64,000 bases of DNA, from the NCBI RefSeq assembly GCF_018324685.1, contig NZ_AP023354.1:6344426-6408425 (forward strand). The letters are read 5' to 3'. The position numbers and the translations under genes are program-made. Source of the DNA: Actinocatenispora sera (GTDB lineage Bacteria > Actinomycetota > Actinomycetes > Mycobacteriales > Micromonosporaceae). Positions 1 through 8,427 of this stretch are shown one piece after another (positions within the stretch are counted from its first letter, which is position 1; each line of letters opens with the position of its first letter). The notes beneath the pieces were generated by a model. The model saw nothing but the letters and a program-made list of their open reading frames with translations, searched no databases and was not told the origin of the DNA.

Positions 1-69
1 CTGGAAGATCGCGGCGCTGAGCAGCTCTGTGTGGGCACCGGGACGGGCGATCTGGCGTGGTCCTGGCAT
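1..69 (-). CDS. N-terminal fragment of a gene downstream of the sheath gene
   Basis: An ATG at 69 preceded by a clear AAAGGAG ribosome binding site opens a frame that runs off the left edge of the window after 23 codons. It follows the sheath gene on the same strand with a gap of about 70 bases. In eCIS loci the gene after the sheath is usually another sheath, a tube or a baseplate protein, but these 23 residues match nothing I can name. Confidence 0.6.
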   Translation of the reverse strand, partial: MPGPRQIARPGAHTELLSAAIFQ

Positions 70-141
70 CAGATGGCTCCTTTGCGATGGGCGGGGCGGA
101 GGCACGTCGCCGGCGTCGGGTGCCGAACGACCGGGGTGCGC

Positions 142-1707
142 TCACTCCTCCAGCGCCGCACCCTGTGCGAGTTGGGAGAGGCGGAAAACCACGAACTCGG
201 CCGGTTTCACTGGTGCCAGGCCGATGTCGACGGTGAGCACGCCCGCGTCCAGGTTCTCCGGCGGGTTGTTCTCGGCATCGCACTTGACGTAGAAGCCCTC
301 CGCCCAGCTGCTGCCCATGAGCGCACCGGTCGCCCAGATCCGGCCGAGGAACATCGTGATGACCCGGCCGACGGTGTCCCACAGCGCGGCGTCGTTGGGC
401 TCGAACACGACCCAGTTGGTACCCAGCAGGATCGACTTCTCCACCCAGTTGAACAGACGGCGCACGTTGAGGTAGCGCCACTCGGCGTCGCTGGAGAGTG
501 TGCGCGCCCCCCACACGCGGATGCCCTGCCCCGGGAAGAACCGGATGCAGTTGACGCCGATCGGGTTGAGCTGGTCGTGCTCACCCTTGGTGATGGCAAG
601 CTCCAGCGTCAGCGCACCGCGCACCACCTCGTTCGCTGGGGCCTTGTGCACGCCACGGGTCTCGTCGCTTCGGGCCCACACCCCGGCCAGGTGCCCGCTC
701 GGCGGCAGGAGGATCGGCTTGCCCTGCGCCGGGTCCATGACCCTGATCCAGGGCCAGTAGAGCGCCGCGTACTTCGAGTCGTAGCCGGCCACGTCGTTGC
801 GCCACTCCTTGAGCTGCTGGGCATTGAGGCCGGGCGGCGGATCCAGGATCGCGACCCGATCCCCCATCAGCTCGCAGTGGGCGATCATCCCCAGTTGCAC
901 CGCCTTGAGCCCGTCGTCGTCGAGCGCGCCACGCTGGTAGGCGCTCATCAGGTCGGGCGCGCACAGCATGGTGACGTCCTCCAAGGCCTCCAGTCCGGCA
1001 AAGCCTGTCCGGTCCCCGACGTCGCCGACGTACTCGGCCGCGTCGAGCTGGTTGCCCGCGGGAGCGGCGTCGCCGCCGGCCAGCGCCACCTCGGCACCCT
1101 GGCGCGGTACCAACGATCCGCCCTTGGTCTCCTCGACCGCGATCAGCTTCGAGCGCTGCCGGACCGCGGTGACCACGTTGGTCGCGCCACGCTTGACGGT
1201 CACGTCGGCGAAGGTCTCGACCACCTTGTCGCCCTGCTTGACCGTCAACGTGAACGTCCCGTCCGACGGTGTGGACGGCGCTTCGACCAGTACGGCAATG
1301 TCCCGGCCGGCCGGGCCCGGCTGCAGCGCCCGTACCCGCAGCGCCGTCTTGTTTCCAGCGCTTGCCGGCAGGCTGGCGGTGGCATGGCCGGCCGTCAGCG
1401 CGGCCGGCTCATCGCCGGAGTTGGGTACGTTCCCCACGATCCCAGCGCCGACCCGGACCACATAGGCCGACCCGCCGCCGTTGAGGAAGAAGCCATAGAC
1501 GGCGAGTGGCAGATAGGCGCCGTCGAGGAAGGTACCGAAGGTTCGGGTGAACTGGGTCCAGTTGGTGATCAGGGTCGGCTCGTGAACAGGGCCCTTCTCG
1601 GCGAAGCCGACGAAGGCAGCGACAGCGGTGCCGACCGCTTCGATCGGTCGTGAGCCGGAGGAGACTTCCTCGACATAGACACCGGGAGACAGGTACGTCG
1701 CCGCCAT
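142..1707 (-). CDS. Contractile tail sheath protein of an extracellular contractile injection system
   Basis: This 521-residue protein is a phage-type tail sheath. It begins with the sheath hallmark YLSPGVYVEEV (residues 4-14). Its C-terminal region carries the Phage_sheath_1C features WRYLNVRRLF, NWVEKSI, FEPND and a terminal beta-strand region near FVVFRLSQ. Sheaths polymerise around an inner tube and contract to drive it through a target membrane. The length and the plain bacterial context (no capsid or terminase genes visible) fit a Streptomyces-type eCIS better than a prophage. I chose the ATG at 1707 because homologous sheaths start directly with this strand; the open frame continues upstream to 1779 with unlike sequence. 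The gene is divergent from the DUF4255 gene and leads further eCIS genes off the left edge. Confidence 0.93.
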   Translation of the reverse strand: MAATYLSPGVYVEEVSSGSRPIEAVGTAVAAFVGFAEKGPVHEPTLITNWTQFTRTFGTFLDGAYLPLAVYGFFLNGGGSAYVVRVGAGIVGNVPNSGDEPAALTAGHATASLPASAGNKTALRVRALQPGPAGRDIAVLVEAPSTPSDGTFTLTVKQGDKVVETFADVTVKRGATNVVTAVRQRSKLIAVEETKGGSLVPRQGAEVALAGGDAAPAGNQLDAAEYVGDVGDRTGFAGLEALEDVTMLCAPDLMSAYQRGALDDDGLKAVQLGMIAHCELMGDRVAILDPPPGLNAQQLKEWRNDVAGYDSKYAALYWPWIRVMDPAQGKPILLPPSGHLAGVWARSDETRGVHKAPANEVVRGALTLELAITKGEHDQLNPIGVNCIRFFPGQGIRVWGARTLSSDAEWRYLNVRRLFNWVEKSILLGTNWVVFEPNDAALWDTVGRVITMFLGRIWATGALMGSSWAEGFYVKCDAENNPPENLDAGVLTVDIGLAPVKPAEFVVFRLSQLAQGAALEE

Positions 1708-1919
1708 CGGACACCCCACTGGGTCGAAGTTGTCGGAGCGCGACCGGGACGCCGCAGCGTTGCCGGGTAGGGCGAGCATCGCAGCTCACCCCGCGGGCCG
1801 TACCGAACGCACGGGCCTCCGATCGGGCTACCGCCGATGCCCGGACGGGCACCGACGACGCTCGCCTGTCTGCCCGCCGGAGGCAGGCAGGCGGCACGGC
1901 GCTCGGTGACGATCGGGGG
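1708..1919. promoter_or_regulatory. Divergent intergenic region between sheath and DUF4255 genes
   Basis: These 212 bases separate two divergently read eCIS genes, so promoters for both the sheath operon and the DUF4255 gene probably lie here. I could not identify a convincing -35/-10 pair or an operator palindrome. Confidence 0.4.
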
Positions 1920-2516
1920 GTGATCGCCGACCTGGACACCGCGCTCGAGCGCTGGCTCGCACGGATGCTGCCCGACGAGGTTGCAATCGTGCTCGACCCG
2001 CCCACGACACCTGGCCCGGTCCCGGTGGTGCACGCTTGGCTGTACGCAATCCGCGAGGACCCCGACGGTGCACCGGCCGGTGGCAGCAGCGTGCGCGACG
2101 ACGACGGCCGGGTGGTGGCCCGGCTGCCGGCGCCACGCAGGTACCGGTTCGACTACCTGTTGACGGCGTGGGCACAGACCGCCCGGTCCGAACACGAGCT
2201 GCTCGGACAGGTCCTCGTCTCCGCGGCAAGCACCCTCGCGCTGCCGCCGGAATACCTCGACGGAAGGCTGGCCAACGGGTATCCGGTCGTGGTGCGGTGT
2301 GCGCCGCAGGATCCCGACCGGCCCGCCGGTACCGGTTGGTGGGCGGCCCGGCCATCGGCGCGCACCGCGCTTGCCCTCACCGTGCTCGCCACCCTCGTAC
2401 CCGAGGCCGACGCCGAACTTTCACCGTCGCCGAGGCGGGTCGCGCTGCGATCGGAGCAGTCTCCGGCAGCGACCGCACCCCGGCCACGGCGTCCGGCCGT
2501 CATCGAGGGTCCGTGA
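1920..2516 (+). CDS. DUF4255 / Pvc16-family tail terminator protein
   Basis: A 198-residue protein starting with the pattern typical of the DUF4255 (Pvc16 N-terminal) family: a helix V-I-A-D-L-D-T-A-L followed by L..M.P......IVLDPP. It also has the conserved middle strand with YLLTAWA and the HELLGQVL helix. In phage-like particles this family caps the sheath/tube, ending tail assembly. The open frame extends upstream to 1650, but the family starts at the GTG at 1920 and the upstream part is antisense to the sheath gene. The C-terminal tail (about residues 165-198) is low-complexity Arg/Pro/Ala. Confidence 0.82.
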   Translation: MIADLDTALERWLARMLPDEVAIVLDPPTTPGPVPVVHAWLYAIREDPDGAPAGGSSVRDDDGRVVARLPAPRRYRFDYLLTAWAQTARSEHELLGQVLVSAASTLALPPEYLDGRLANGYPVVVRCAPQDPDRPAGTGWWAARPSARTALALTVLATLVPEADAELSPSPRRVALRSEQSPAATAPRPRRPAVIEGP

Positions 2517-2595
2517 CCTTCGGGCAGCGGCCCCTTCCCCGCCGGATACCCCGCACCTCCTGCTTCCGACGGCCTCGGCCCGGTTGACTGGCGGG

Positions 2596-5500
2596 ATGGC
2601 TGATCTGCACCACACCGCGCCGGGCCGCCGCGGGCGGTGGCTGCGCGGCGTTGCCGCAACCGTGGTCCTGGCCATGCTGGGCGCCGCTCTCGGCGGCGGC
2701 GCGGCGTCGTCCGCGCCGGAAACCAGCGGCCACACCATCCTGGTGGGCAGCGGCACGATCCCGATCCCGAGCGGCACGGGCAGCGGCACCGCGCTGAGCG
2801 CGGACGGACGCTACCTGGCCAACCCGAGCGGCACGGCGGGGCAACCGAGCCGTGTTCACCTCGCCGACCTGCAGACCGGTACCCAGCAAACGATCTCGCC
2901 GGCCGGCGACGCGGCGAGCGCGCCAAGTGTCTCCAGCGACGGCGCACTGGTCACCTACCAGGTCGATGACGACGCCACGTCGACCGCGGGCATCGAGACG
3001 TGGCGCCGGTCCGGCGACGGGACGCCGCAACAGGTGACCGGGACCGCCCGGGACCTGCAGTACGAGCGGGCCGTGCCCTGCGTCGGAGCGGGTGCTGACG
3101 CCATCGACCCGTGCGGACCACGCTTGTCGGGTGACGGCAACACCGTGGTGTACCCGGTGCTGCAGACCGCCCGATCGCCATACCTGCGGCTGAGCACCGA
3201 CGCCGTGCAGACATCGAGCGTGGCGCCGGGTCCTCGGACGGTGACCGCGGCCGCCAGCCAACTCGCCGCGGATCCGGTCCTGGACTTCGGCTCGGCCTAC
3301 GCCGACGGAACCGTGGTCACGCTGCCGCTGCACGTCACGGTCATCGGCAGCGGTCAACCGGGCGTGGGCTCGCTGCGGATTCCGGCCAGCATCCGACCCT
3401 CGACCCCGATGCCCGCGGGTGCCGGCTTCGGCTTCGCCGACGAAGACGCCACGCCGACTGACACCAGCGATGCCTGCCGCCCGGTCGCCGTGGGCGCCAC
3501 CTGCACGCTGTGGATCAGCTACACCGCCGACACCCGGGAGCATCCGTGCGCGGCCCGGTATGCGACCCTGACGCTGCGCGGCAGCACGCCGGCCGGTCAG
3601 AGTGCCCTGGCCCTGGTGGCCCGCAACGCGGCAGGCGACTGTCGGGCGGTACCGAGCGAGTGCGCCCCCACCGACCCGGCGCGGCCGGACACCGTGTCAG
3701 CCTCGGTGGGCACCGACAACGCCGGAACCACACTGCTCGACCTGGGCGCCCGGCCCGCCGGCGGTACCTACGTGGCGAGCTACACGATCCACAACACCCT
3801 GGGCGAGCCGGCACTGGTCGATGTGGAGGGCAGCGACTGCTCCCTCACCCAACTCGGTGGGGCCGCCGGTCTCTACCCTCGCTGCGGAAACAGTGCGGTT
3901 GCGACCGGCGGCGACTGTGCGCTGGTGGTCGTCTACCGGCCGCGGCGAGACACGTTCCCGCCCTCGGTTCTGCGCGTCACCTTGAGCACGGCCGCCGGCT
4001 GGGGCGGCGGCCCCACCACGACCACTCTCGTCGTCGGCTCCACCAGCCAGTACGGGGTGGTCGCCCGCCGCGATCCCAGCGGGCACGGCGACTTCGCCGC
4101 CGCGAACAGCACGGTGGTCAGCACCAACGATGGTGGCGCGGCCATCGACGGTCGAGAGCCAGCGGTCTCCGCCGATGGTCGGTACGTGGCCTTCCGTTCC
4201 CACCGCGCCACCACCACGGCAACTCAACCGACCGATCTGGTCTATCTGCACGACACCCACACCGGTAACACCGCGTTGGTGTCCCGGCTACCCGCGACCG
4301 GCAGCACCGACGGCCCGGTGGCCCACTCGGCCCATGCCCCGACGCTGTCGGCCGACGGCTCCCGGGTCGCGTTCGAGGCACAAGGCACGGATCAGGACAC
4401 CGGCCAGATCTACCTGCGCGACCGGACCAACGACCGCACGATGCTCGTCTCCGCCGCGGTCCGGAGTGGCGTGGGCGCCAACGGCCCCAGCTCTCGCCCG
4501 GCCCTGTCCGCCGACGGCAGTACGGTGGCCTGGCAGTCCACCGCGACCGACCTGGTCACCGTGCCCGTGCCGGTGGAGGGCGGCCTGCAGGTGTATGCGC
4601 GCAACCTCGGCACGGCTCGCACCGGCCCGGCCGGGACCGAGCTGATCTCGACCAGCCCGGCCGGGAACGGCCAGGATCCCGCGATCAGCGCGGACGGCGG
4701 CGTGGTCGGGTTCCGGTCAACCGACACGGTGCACAGCTCCGTGGCGTCGGCTCGTCAACCCGTCACGTTCCTCGCCCGGCTCCGCTATGCCAGCCCGTCA
4801 ACCTCCCCGACCCACATCGCGTTCGACCCACAGCCGGCCGGTACCACCAGCCTGCCTCGGACCGTGCGGGTGCGAAACGCTGGGCCAGGCCCGCTGCACG
4901 CCGGTATCGGCGTCACCGGCCCGTTCCGGATACTCGACAGCGACTGCGGCTCCGCCATCCACGCCGCCGAGTCCTGCACCCTCGACATCGTCTTCGAGCC
5001 GACCGCGTCCGGCGACCTGAACGGTCTGCTCACCGTGTCACCGCTGGTGTTCGGCGTACCGATCGACGGGTCAGCCAGCGTGACGCTGTCGGGCGCCGGC
5101 GCGCCCGTGAGCACGGGACTGCGCGCCGCCCCGTACCCCCTCGAGCTGGGCAGCCAGCAGCTCGGCGTCGCCAGTGATCGGGTCGCGCTCGCGCTGACCA
5201 ACACCGGAACGGTGCCGTTGACGGTCACGGCGGCGTTCCTGCCCGGCCGGGGGCCGGCGCAGTTCGGTGTCACCGCCGGTTCGTGCCGCGGCTCGCTGGC
5301 GCCCGGGGCGGGTTGTCACCTGTTCGTGCGGGTGACACCACGGCGGCTCGGCCGCCTGTCGGGTGAGCTGGCGGTGTCCGGCTCCGCTGGGCCGACCGGC
5401 ACGGCGCAACTGGTGCCGGTATCCGCCACCACGCGCACACCGGTGCTGGCCCTGAACCCGATGGTGGTCCGTCCACACGACGTGGTGACGCTCACCGGTC

Positions 5501-5733
5501 GCTACTTCCCGCCCGGCACGACGGTACGGATCGGTGGGGTGCGGAGCTCGGCCGTCGACGTCGACACCGATCGTTCCGGGACCTTCGCGGTGCCGGTGGT
5601 GCTTCTGGGCGACGAGCGGACGGGTGTCAGTCGGCCGCGTGCGCTCGTAGCGGGAGTCGGGTCGGTAACCGGGCCGCCGCTGCTGGTGCAGGCTGCGTCG
5701 AGCCAGCCGAACCGGTTCGACACCAGGCGATAG
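2596..5733 (+). CDS. Secreted beta-propeller (PD40) and ASH/choice-of-anchor-D repeat protein of the eCIS locus
   Basis: A 1045-residue exported protein. Residues 14-40 form a signal/anchor helix after a basic stretch. WD40-like PD40 strands with the pattern S.DG..VA.....  occur near residues 65-120 and again at about 520-700 (SADGRYVAF, SADGSRVAF, SADGSTVAW, SADGGVVGF). Interleaved are Ig-like ASPM/SPD-2/Hydin-type segments near 228, 382, 740 and 848, recognisable from LDFG/LDLG/LELG openings, CTL.I.F/Y lines and paired cysteines. An IPT/TIG-like end starts near 951 (VVTLTGRYFPPGTTVRIGG). Such proteins recur beside actinobacterial eCIS genes. A role in anchoring or surface display is inference. 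The ATG at 2596 was chosen because it places the signal segment at the N-terminus; the frame is open from 2299. Confidence 0.78.
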   Translation: MADLHHTAPGRRGRWLRGVAATVVLAMLGAALGGGAASSAPETSGHTILVGSGTIPIPSGTGSGTALSADGRYLANPSGTAGQPSRVHLADLQTGTQQTISPAGDAASAPSVSSDGALVTYQVDDDATSTAGIETWRRSGDGTPQQVTGTARDLQYERAVPCVGAGADAIDPCGPRLSGDGNTVVYPVLQTARSPYLRLSTDAVQTSSVAPGPRTVTAAASQLAADPVLDFGSAYADGTVVTLPLHVTVIGSGQPGVGSLRIPASIRPSTPMPAGAGFGFADEDATPTDTSDACRPVAVGATCTLWISYTADTREHPCAARYATLTLRGSTPAGQSALALVARNAAGDCRAVPSECAPTDPARPDTVSASVGTDNAGTTLLDLGARPAGGTYVASYTIHNTLGEPALVDVEGSDCSLTQLGGAAGLYPRCGNSAVATGGDCALVVVYRPRRDTFPPSVLRVTLSTAAGWGGGPTTTTLVVGSTSQYGVVARRDPSGHGDFAAANSTVVSTNDGGAAIDGREPAVSADGRYVAFRSHRATTTATQPTDLVYLHDTHTGNTALVSRLPATGSTDGPVAHSAHAPTLSADGSRVAFEAQGTDQDTGQIYLRDRTNDRTMLVSAAVRSGVGANGPSSRPALSADGSTVAWQSTATDLVTVPVPVEGGLQVYARNLGTARTGPAGTELISTSPAGNGQDPAISADGGVVGFRSTDTVHSSVASARQPVTFLARLRYASPSTSPTHIAFDPQPAGTTSLPRTVRVRNAGPGPLHAGIGVTGPFRILDSDCGSAIHAAESCTLDIVFEPTASGDLNGLLTVSPLVFGVPIDGSASVTLSGAGAPVSTGLRAAPYPLELGSQQLGVASDRVALALTNTGTVPLTVTAAFLPGRGPAQFGVTAGSCRGSLAPGAGCHLFVRVTPRRLGRLSGELAVSGSAGPTGTAQLVPVSATTRTPVLALNPMVVRPHDVVTLTGRYFPPGTTVRIGGVRSSAVDVDTDRSGTFAVPVVLLGDERTGVSRPRALVAGVGSVTGPPLLVQAASSQPNRFDTRR

Positions 5734-5828
5734 GGGACGCACCGTTGCCCGAAGGGTCAGGACCGGATGCCCTCTATCGTTCCTCCCGCCGGGTACCGAG
5801 GCGGTGAGGCCGCCGGGAGACTGACCGC

Positions 5829-7124
5829 ATGGCAGCCGTAGTGAGGCTCACCGAGGGCAACGTGACCGCCGAGCCCGGCAGCGAGGCCAGCTGCTCGGTG
5901 CGGATCCGGAACGCGGGTCCGGTCGTCGACCGGTTCGCCGTCGAGCTGGTAGGTGCTGCACGGGGCTGGACCGATGTCGAGCCGTCCGTGGTCAGCCTGC
6001 TGCCCGGAGCCGAGGACCAGGTCGTTCTGACGTTCCGGCCACCACGTAGCTCCGCCGTCGGCGCCGGAAGCATGCCGTTCGGGGTCAAGGTCCGCTCCTC
6101 CGAGGATCCGGAGTCCTCCCGGGTCGAGGAGGGCGAGCTGACCGTGCAGCCCTTCACCGACTTGGGCGCCGAGCTGATTCCGCGTACCTCACGGGGCAGC
6201 CGCACCGGCCGGCACGAACTCGTGGTGGACAACAACGGCAACCATCCCCTTACCGTCGAGATCCACGCCGCTGACCCGGATCGGCTGCTGGACTTCCGGA
6301 TCGCCCCGGCGTTGCTCGACCTGGCGCCGGGGACTGCCACCTTCATCAAGCTGCGGGCTCAGCCCACCCGGCGCTTCCTGCGCGGCGACAACCGAACCCT
6401 GCCGTTCCAGGCGTTCGTCACCGCACCTGACGTGGAGGCCACCACCGCCGACGGTGCCATGCTCCAGCACGCCCTCCTGCCGAAATCGACAATGAAGGCG
6501 GTCGCGCTGGCACTGGCCGTGGTGACCGCGTTGGTCGTGCTGTGGTTCACCGTGCTCAAGCCGCAGGTGCATTCGGAGGCCACCAAGGCGGTGCAACAGC
6601 AGAGTGCACAGCTGTCCGCCGAGGCAAACAGCGCGAAGCAGCACGCCGCCGAGGCTCAGGCGCAAGCCAGCCGGGCGGCCCGCTCGGCCCAGCAGGCAGG
6701 GGCGTCGCCGAGCGGAGGCGCGAGCCCGACGCCGAGCGGTGCCCGCGGCGCAGCTGCGGGCACCCTGGAAAACAGCGACTCGAAGACAGCCATCGACTTC
6801 CGGATCACCACCAGCGTCGCGCCCGGCCGGCCGGGCAGCTTCACGACCGCCAGCCACGATCAGCCGAAGAAGACGGTCCTGTGGATCACCGACATGGTGC
6901 TGCAGAACCCGCAGGGAGACACCGGCACCCTGCAGGTGCGTCGCGGCCGGATCGTGTTGTTCGAGTTCGGCCTGGCCAACTTTCGGGACCTGGACTACCA
7001 CTTCGTCCAGCCGCTGCGCTTCACCAGAACCGATCGCGTCACCCTCGCGGTGGACTGCCAGAACCCGGGCGCCACCAAGTGCACGCCGTCGGCCTATCTA
7101 GACGGGCAGCTGGTCAAGGGCTGA
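5829..7124 (+). CDS. Membrane-anchored NEW3/Ig-like protein ('hydrolytic protein' of eCIS loci)
   Basis: A 431-residue protein with two Ig/NEW3-like beta domains at residues 1-110 and 115-210 (N.T..PG....C.VRIRNAG...D.F and its repeat). A single membrane helix follows at about 224-242 (LALAVVTALVVLWFTVL). Next come an Ala/Gln-rich coiled coil (about 250-290), a Ser/Gly/Pro linker and a C-terminal beta domain (325-431) with a Cys pair. Genes of this architecture are commonly annotated as 'hydrolytic protein' in Streptomyces contractile-injection clusters; I see no hydrolase motif. It lies 95 bases after the propeller gene on the same strand and is convergent with the P450 gene. A role tethering particles to the membrane is inference. 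Confidence 0.75.
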   Translation: MAAVVRLTEGNVTAEPGSEASCSVRIRNAGPVVDRFAVELVGAARGWTDVEPSVVSLLPGAEDQVVLTFRPPRSSAVGAGSMPFGVKVRSSEDPESSRVEEGELTVQPFTDLGAELIPRTSRGSRTGRHELVVDNNGNHPLTVEIHAADPDRLLDFRIAPALLDLAPGTATFIKLRAQPTRRFLRGDNRTLPFQAFVTAPDVEATTADGAMLQHALLPKSTMKAVALALAVVTALVVLWFTVLKPQVHSEATKAVQQQSAQLSAEANSAKQHAAEAQAQASRAARSAQQAGASPSGGASPTPSGARGAAAGTLENSDSKTAIDFRITTSVAPGRPGSFTTASHDQPKKTVLWITDMVLQNPQGDTGTLQVRRGRIVLFEFGLANFRDLDYHFVQPLRFTRTDRVTLAVDCQNPGATKCTPSAYLDGQLVKG

Positions 7125-7203
7125 CCGCCATGGACGCCGTGCGGGCGCTCTGGTACCTCGGCGCGATCTGACCGGCGAGGGTCAAGAGCCGACGGAACGA
7201 TGA

Positions 7204-8427
7204 TCAGCCAACGGACACTGGCAGGGTCGCGTAGCCGCGCAGGTTGAACCGGTCCAGCAGTCGCGGCGTGCCGGCGATCGACAGCCGCGCGAACCGGGTG
7301 GCGAGCATGGAGAAGGCGAGCTCGCCTTCCAGCCGGGCCAGTCTCGCGCCCAGGCAGTAGTGCACCCCGCCGCTGAAGCTCAGTGGATCGTTGGCCGGCC
7401 GTGCCGGGTCGAAGCGGTCCGGCTCGGCGAACCGGCTCGGATCCCGGTTGGCGGCGGCGATCAGGATGATCACCGGCCCTCCGGCGTGCACGGCGACACC
7501 GTCGATTTCCAGGTCCCGAGCGGCTCGCCGAGCGGTCATCTGGACCGGCGCCTGGCACCGCAGCAACTCCGTGACGAACGCCGTGGCCCGTTCCGGGCGA
7601 CGTCGCAGTCGCGTCAGCTCGGCGGGGTGATCGACCAGCATCTGAAAGCCGTTGCCCAGCAAACCGACGGTGGTCTCGAACCCTGCCAGCAGCAGAAACA
7701 CCGTGTTGGCCACTAGTTCCGCCGAGCTGAGCGGATCGTCGGCCGTCACGTTGCCGGCCAACATCGCGCTGATCAGGTCGGCTCGTGGACTCTCCCGCCG
7801 CCGTTCGAGCAACCAGTGAAAGTACTCCGACAGCGCGAGAGCGGCCCGGTCCGCCTCCGTCAGGTCGGCGCCGGGCCAGTCCGGTTCCAGAGCGCGCGCC
7901 AGCTCCGCGATCGGCAGGCGAAGCTGTGGTCGGTCGGCATCGGGCACACCCAGCAGATCACCGACGACGTTGACCGGAAGGGGGAAGGCGAACTCCGCCA
8001 TGAGATCGACTGGACCGCCGCTGGCGCCGAGCGCAACCAGCCGGTCGAGCAGCCGACCGATGCGGCCCGCGACCAGTGGCCGCAGCGCATCGACACGGTG
8101 CACGGTGAACGCCCGGCCGACCAGTCGGCGCATCCGGTCGTGCGCATCGCCGTTCACCAGGATCATCGCGTCGCCCAACAGCCGTCGCGACGGCATCGTG
8201 CGCCAGAACGGCGCCACCGTGTCGAGGTGCTCCGCGTCCTCGACCAGCAGTCCGCGATCCCGCAGCGCGACGCGAGCGGCGGTATGCCCGACGACCAGCG
8301 TCGGACCGTCGGGAACGCACAGCACCGAACCGTGTTCGTGCAGACGGCGGTAGATCGGATACGGATCCGCCCGGCCCTGCGCGGACAGCAGCTCCGCGGC
8401 CAGCCGCGCGCCGGCCACGGTCATCAT
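7204..8427 (-). CDS. Cytochrome P450
   Basis: A 407-residue bacterial P450. The I-helix carries AGFETT (oxygen-activation A-G-x-x-T), the K-helix has ELLR (ExxR), and the haem loop is FSGGVHYCLG with the thiolate ligand Cys358. Length and soluble character are typical of class I actinobacterial P450s. Its start overlaps the stop of the NRPS gene by 4 bases (ATGA, 8424-8427), so the two are translationally coupled. P450s coupled to A-PCP proteins often hydroxylate the carrier-bound amino acid (NikQ-like); that is the most likely role here but is inferred from context. No ferredoxin gene is adjacent. The gene ends an eCIS-embedded operon and is convergent with the NEW3-domain gene. Confidence 0.93.
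   Translation of the reverse strand: MMTVAGARLAAELLSAQGRADPYPIYRRLHEHGSVLCVPDGPTLVVGHTAARVALRDRGLLVEDAEHLDTVAPFWRTMPSRRLLGDAMILVNGDAHDRMRRLVGRAFTVHRVDALRPLVAGRIGRLLDRLVALGASGGPVDLMAEFAFPLPVNVVGDLLGVPDADRPQLRLPIAELARALEPDWPGADLTEADRAALALSEYFHWLLERRRESPRADLISAMLAGNVTADDPLSSAELVANTVFLLLAGFETTVGLLGNGFQMLVDHPAELTRLRRRPERATAFVTELLRCQAPVQMTARRAARDLEIDGVAVHAGGPVIILIAAANRDPSRFAEPDRFDPARPANDPLSFSGGVHYCLGARLARLEGELAFSMLATRFARLSIAGTPRLLDRFNLRGYATLPVSVG

Noticed and set aside
31-1653. 540-codon plus-strand frame across the sheath gene
   Set aside because: Exact antisense shadow of the sheath gene. It is Arg/His/Gly-rich with no family features.
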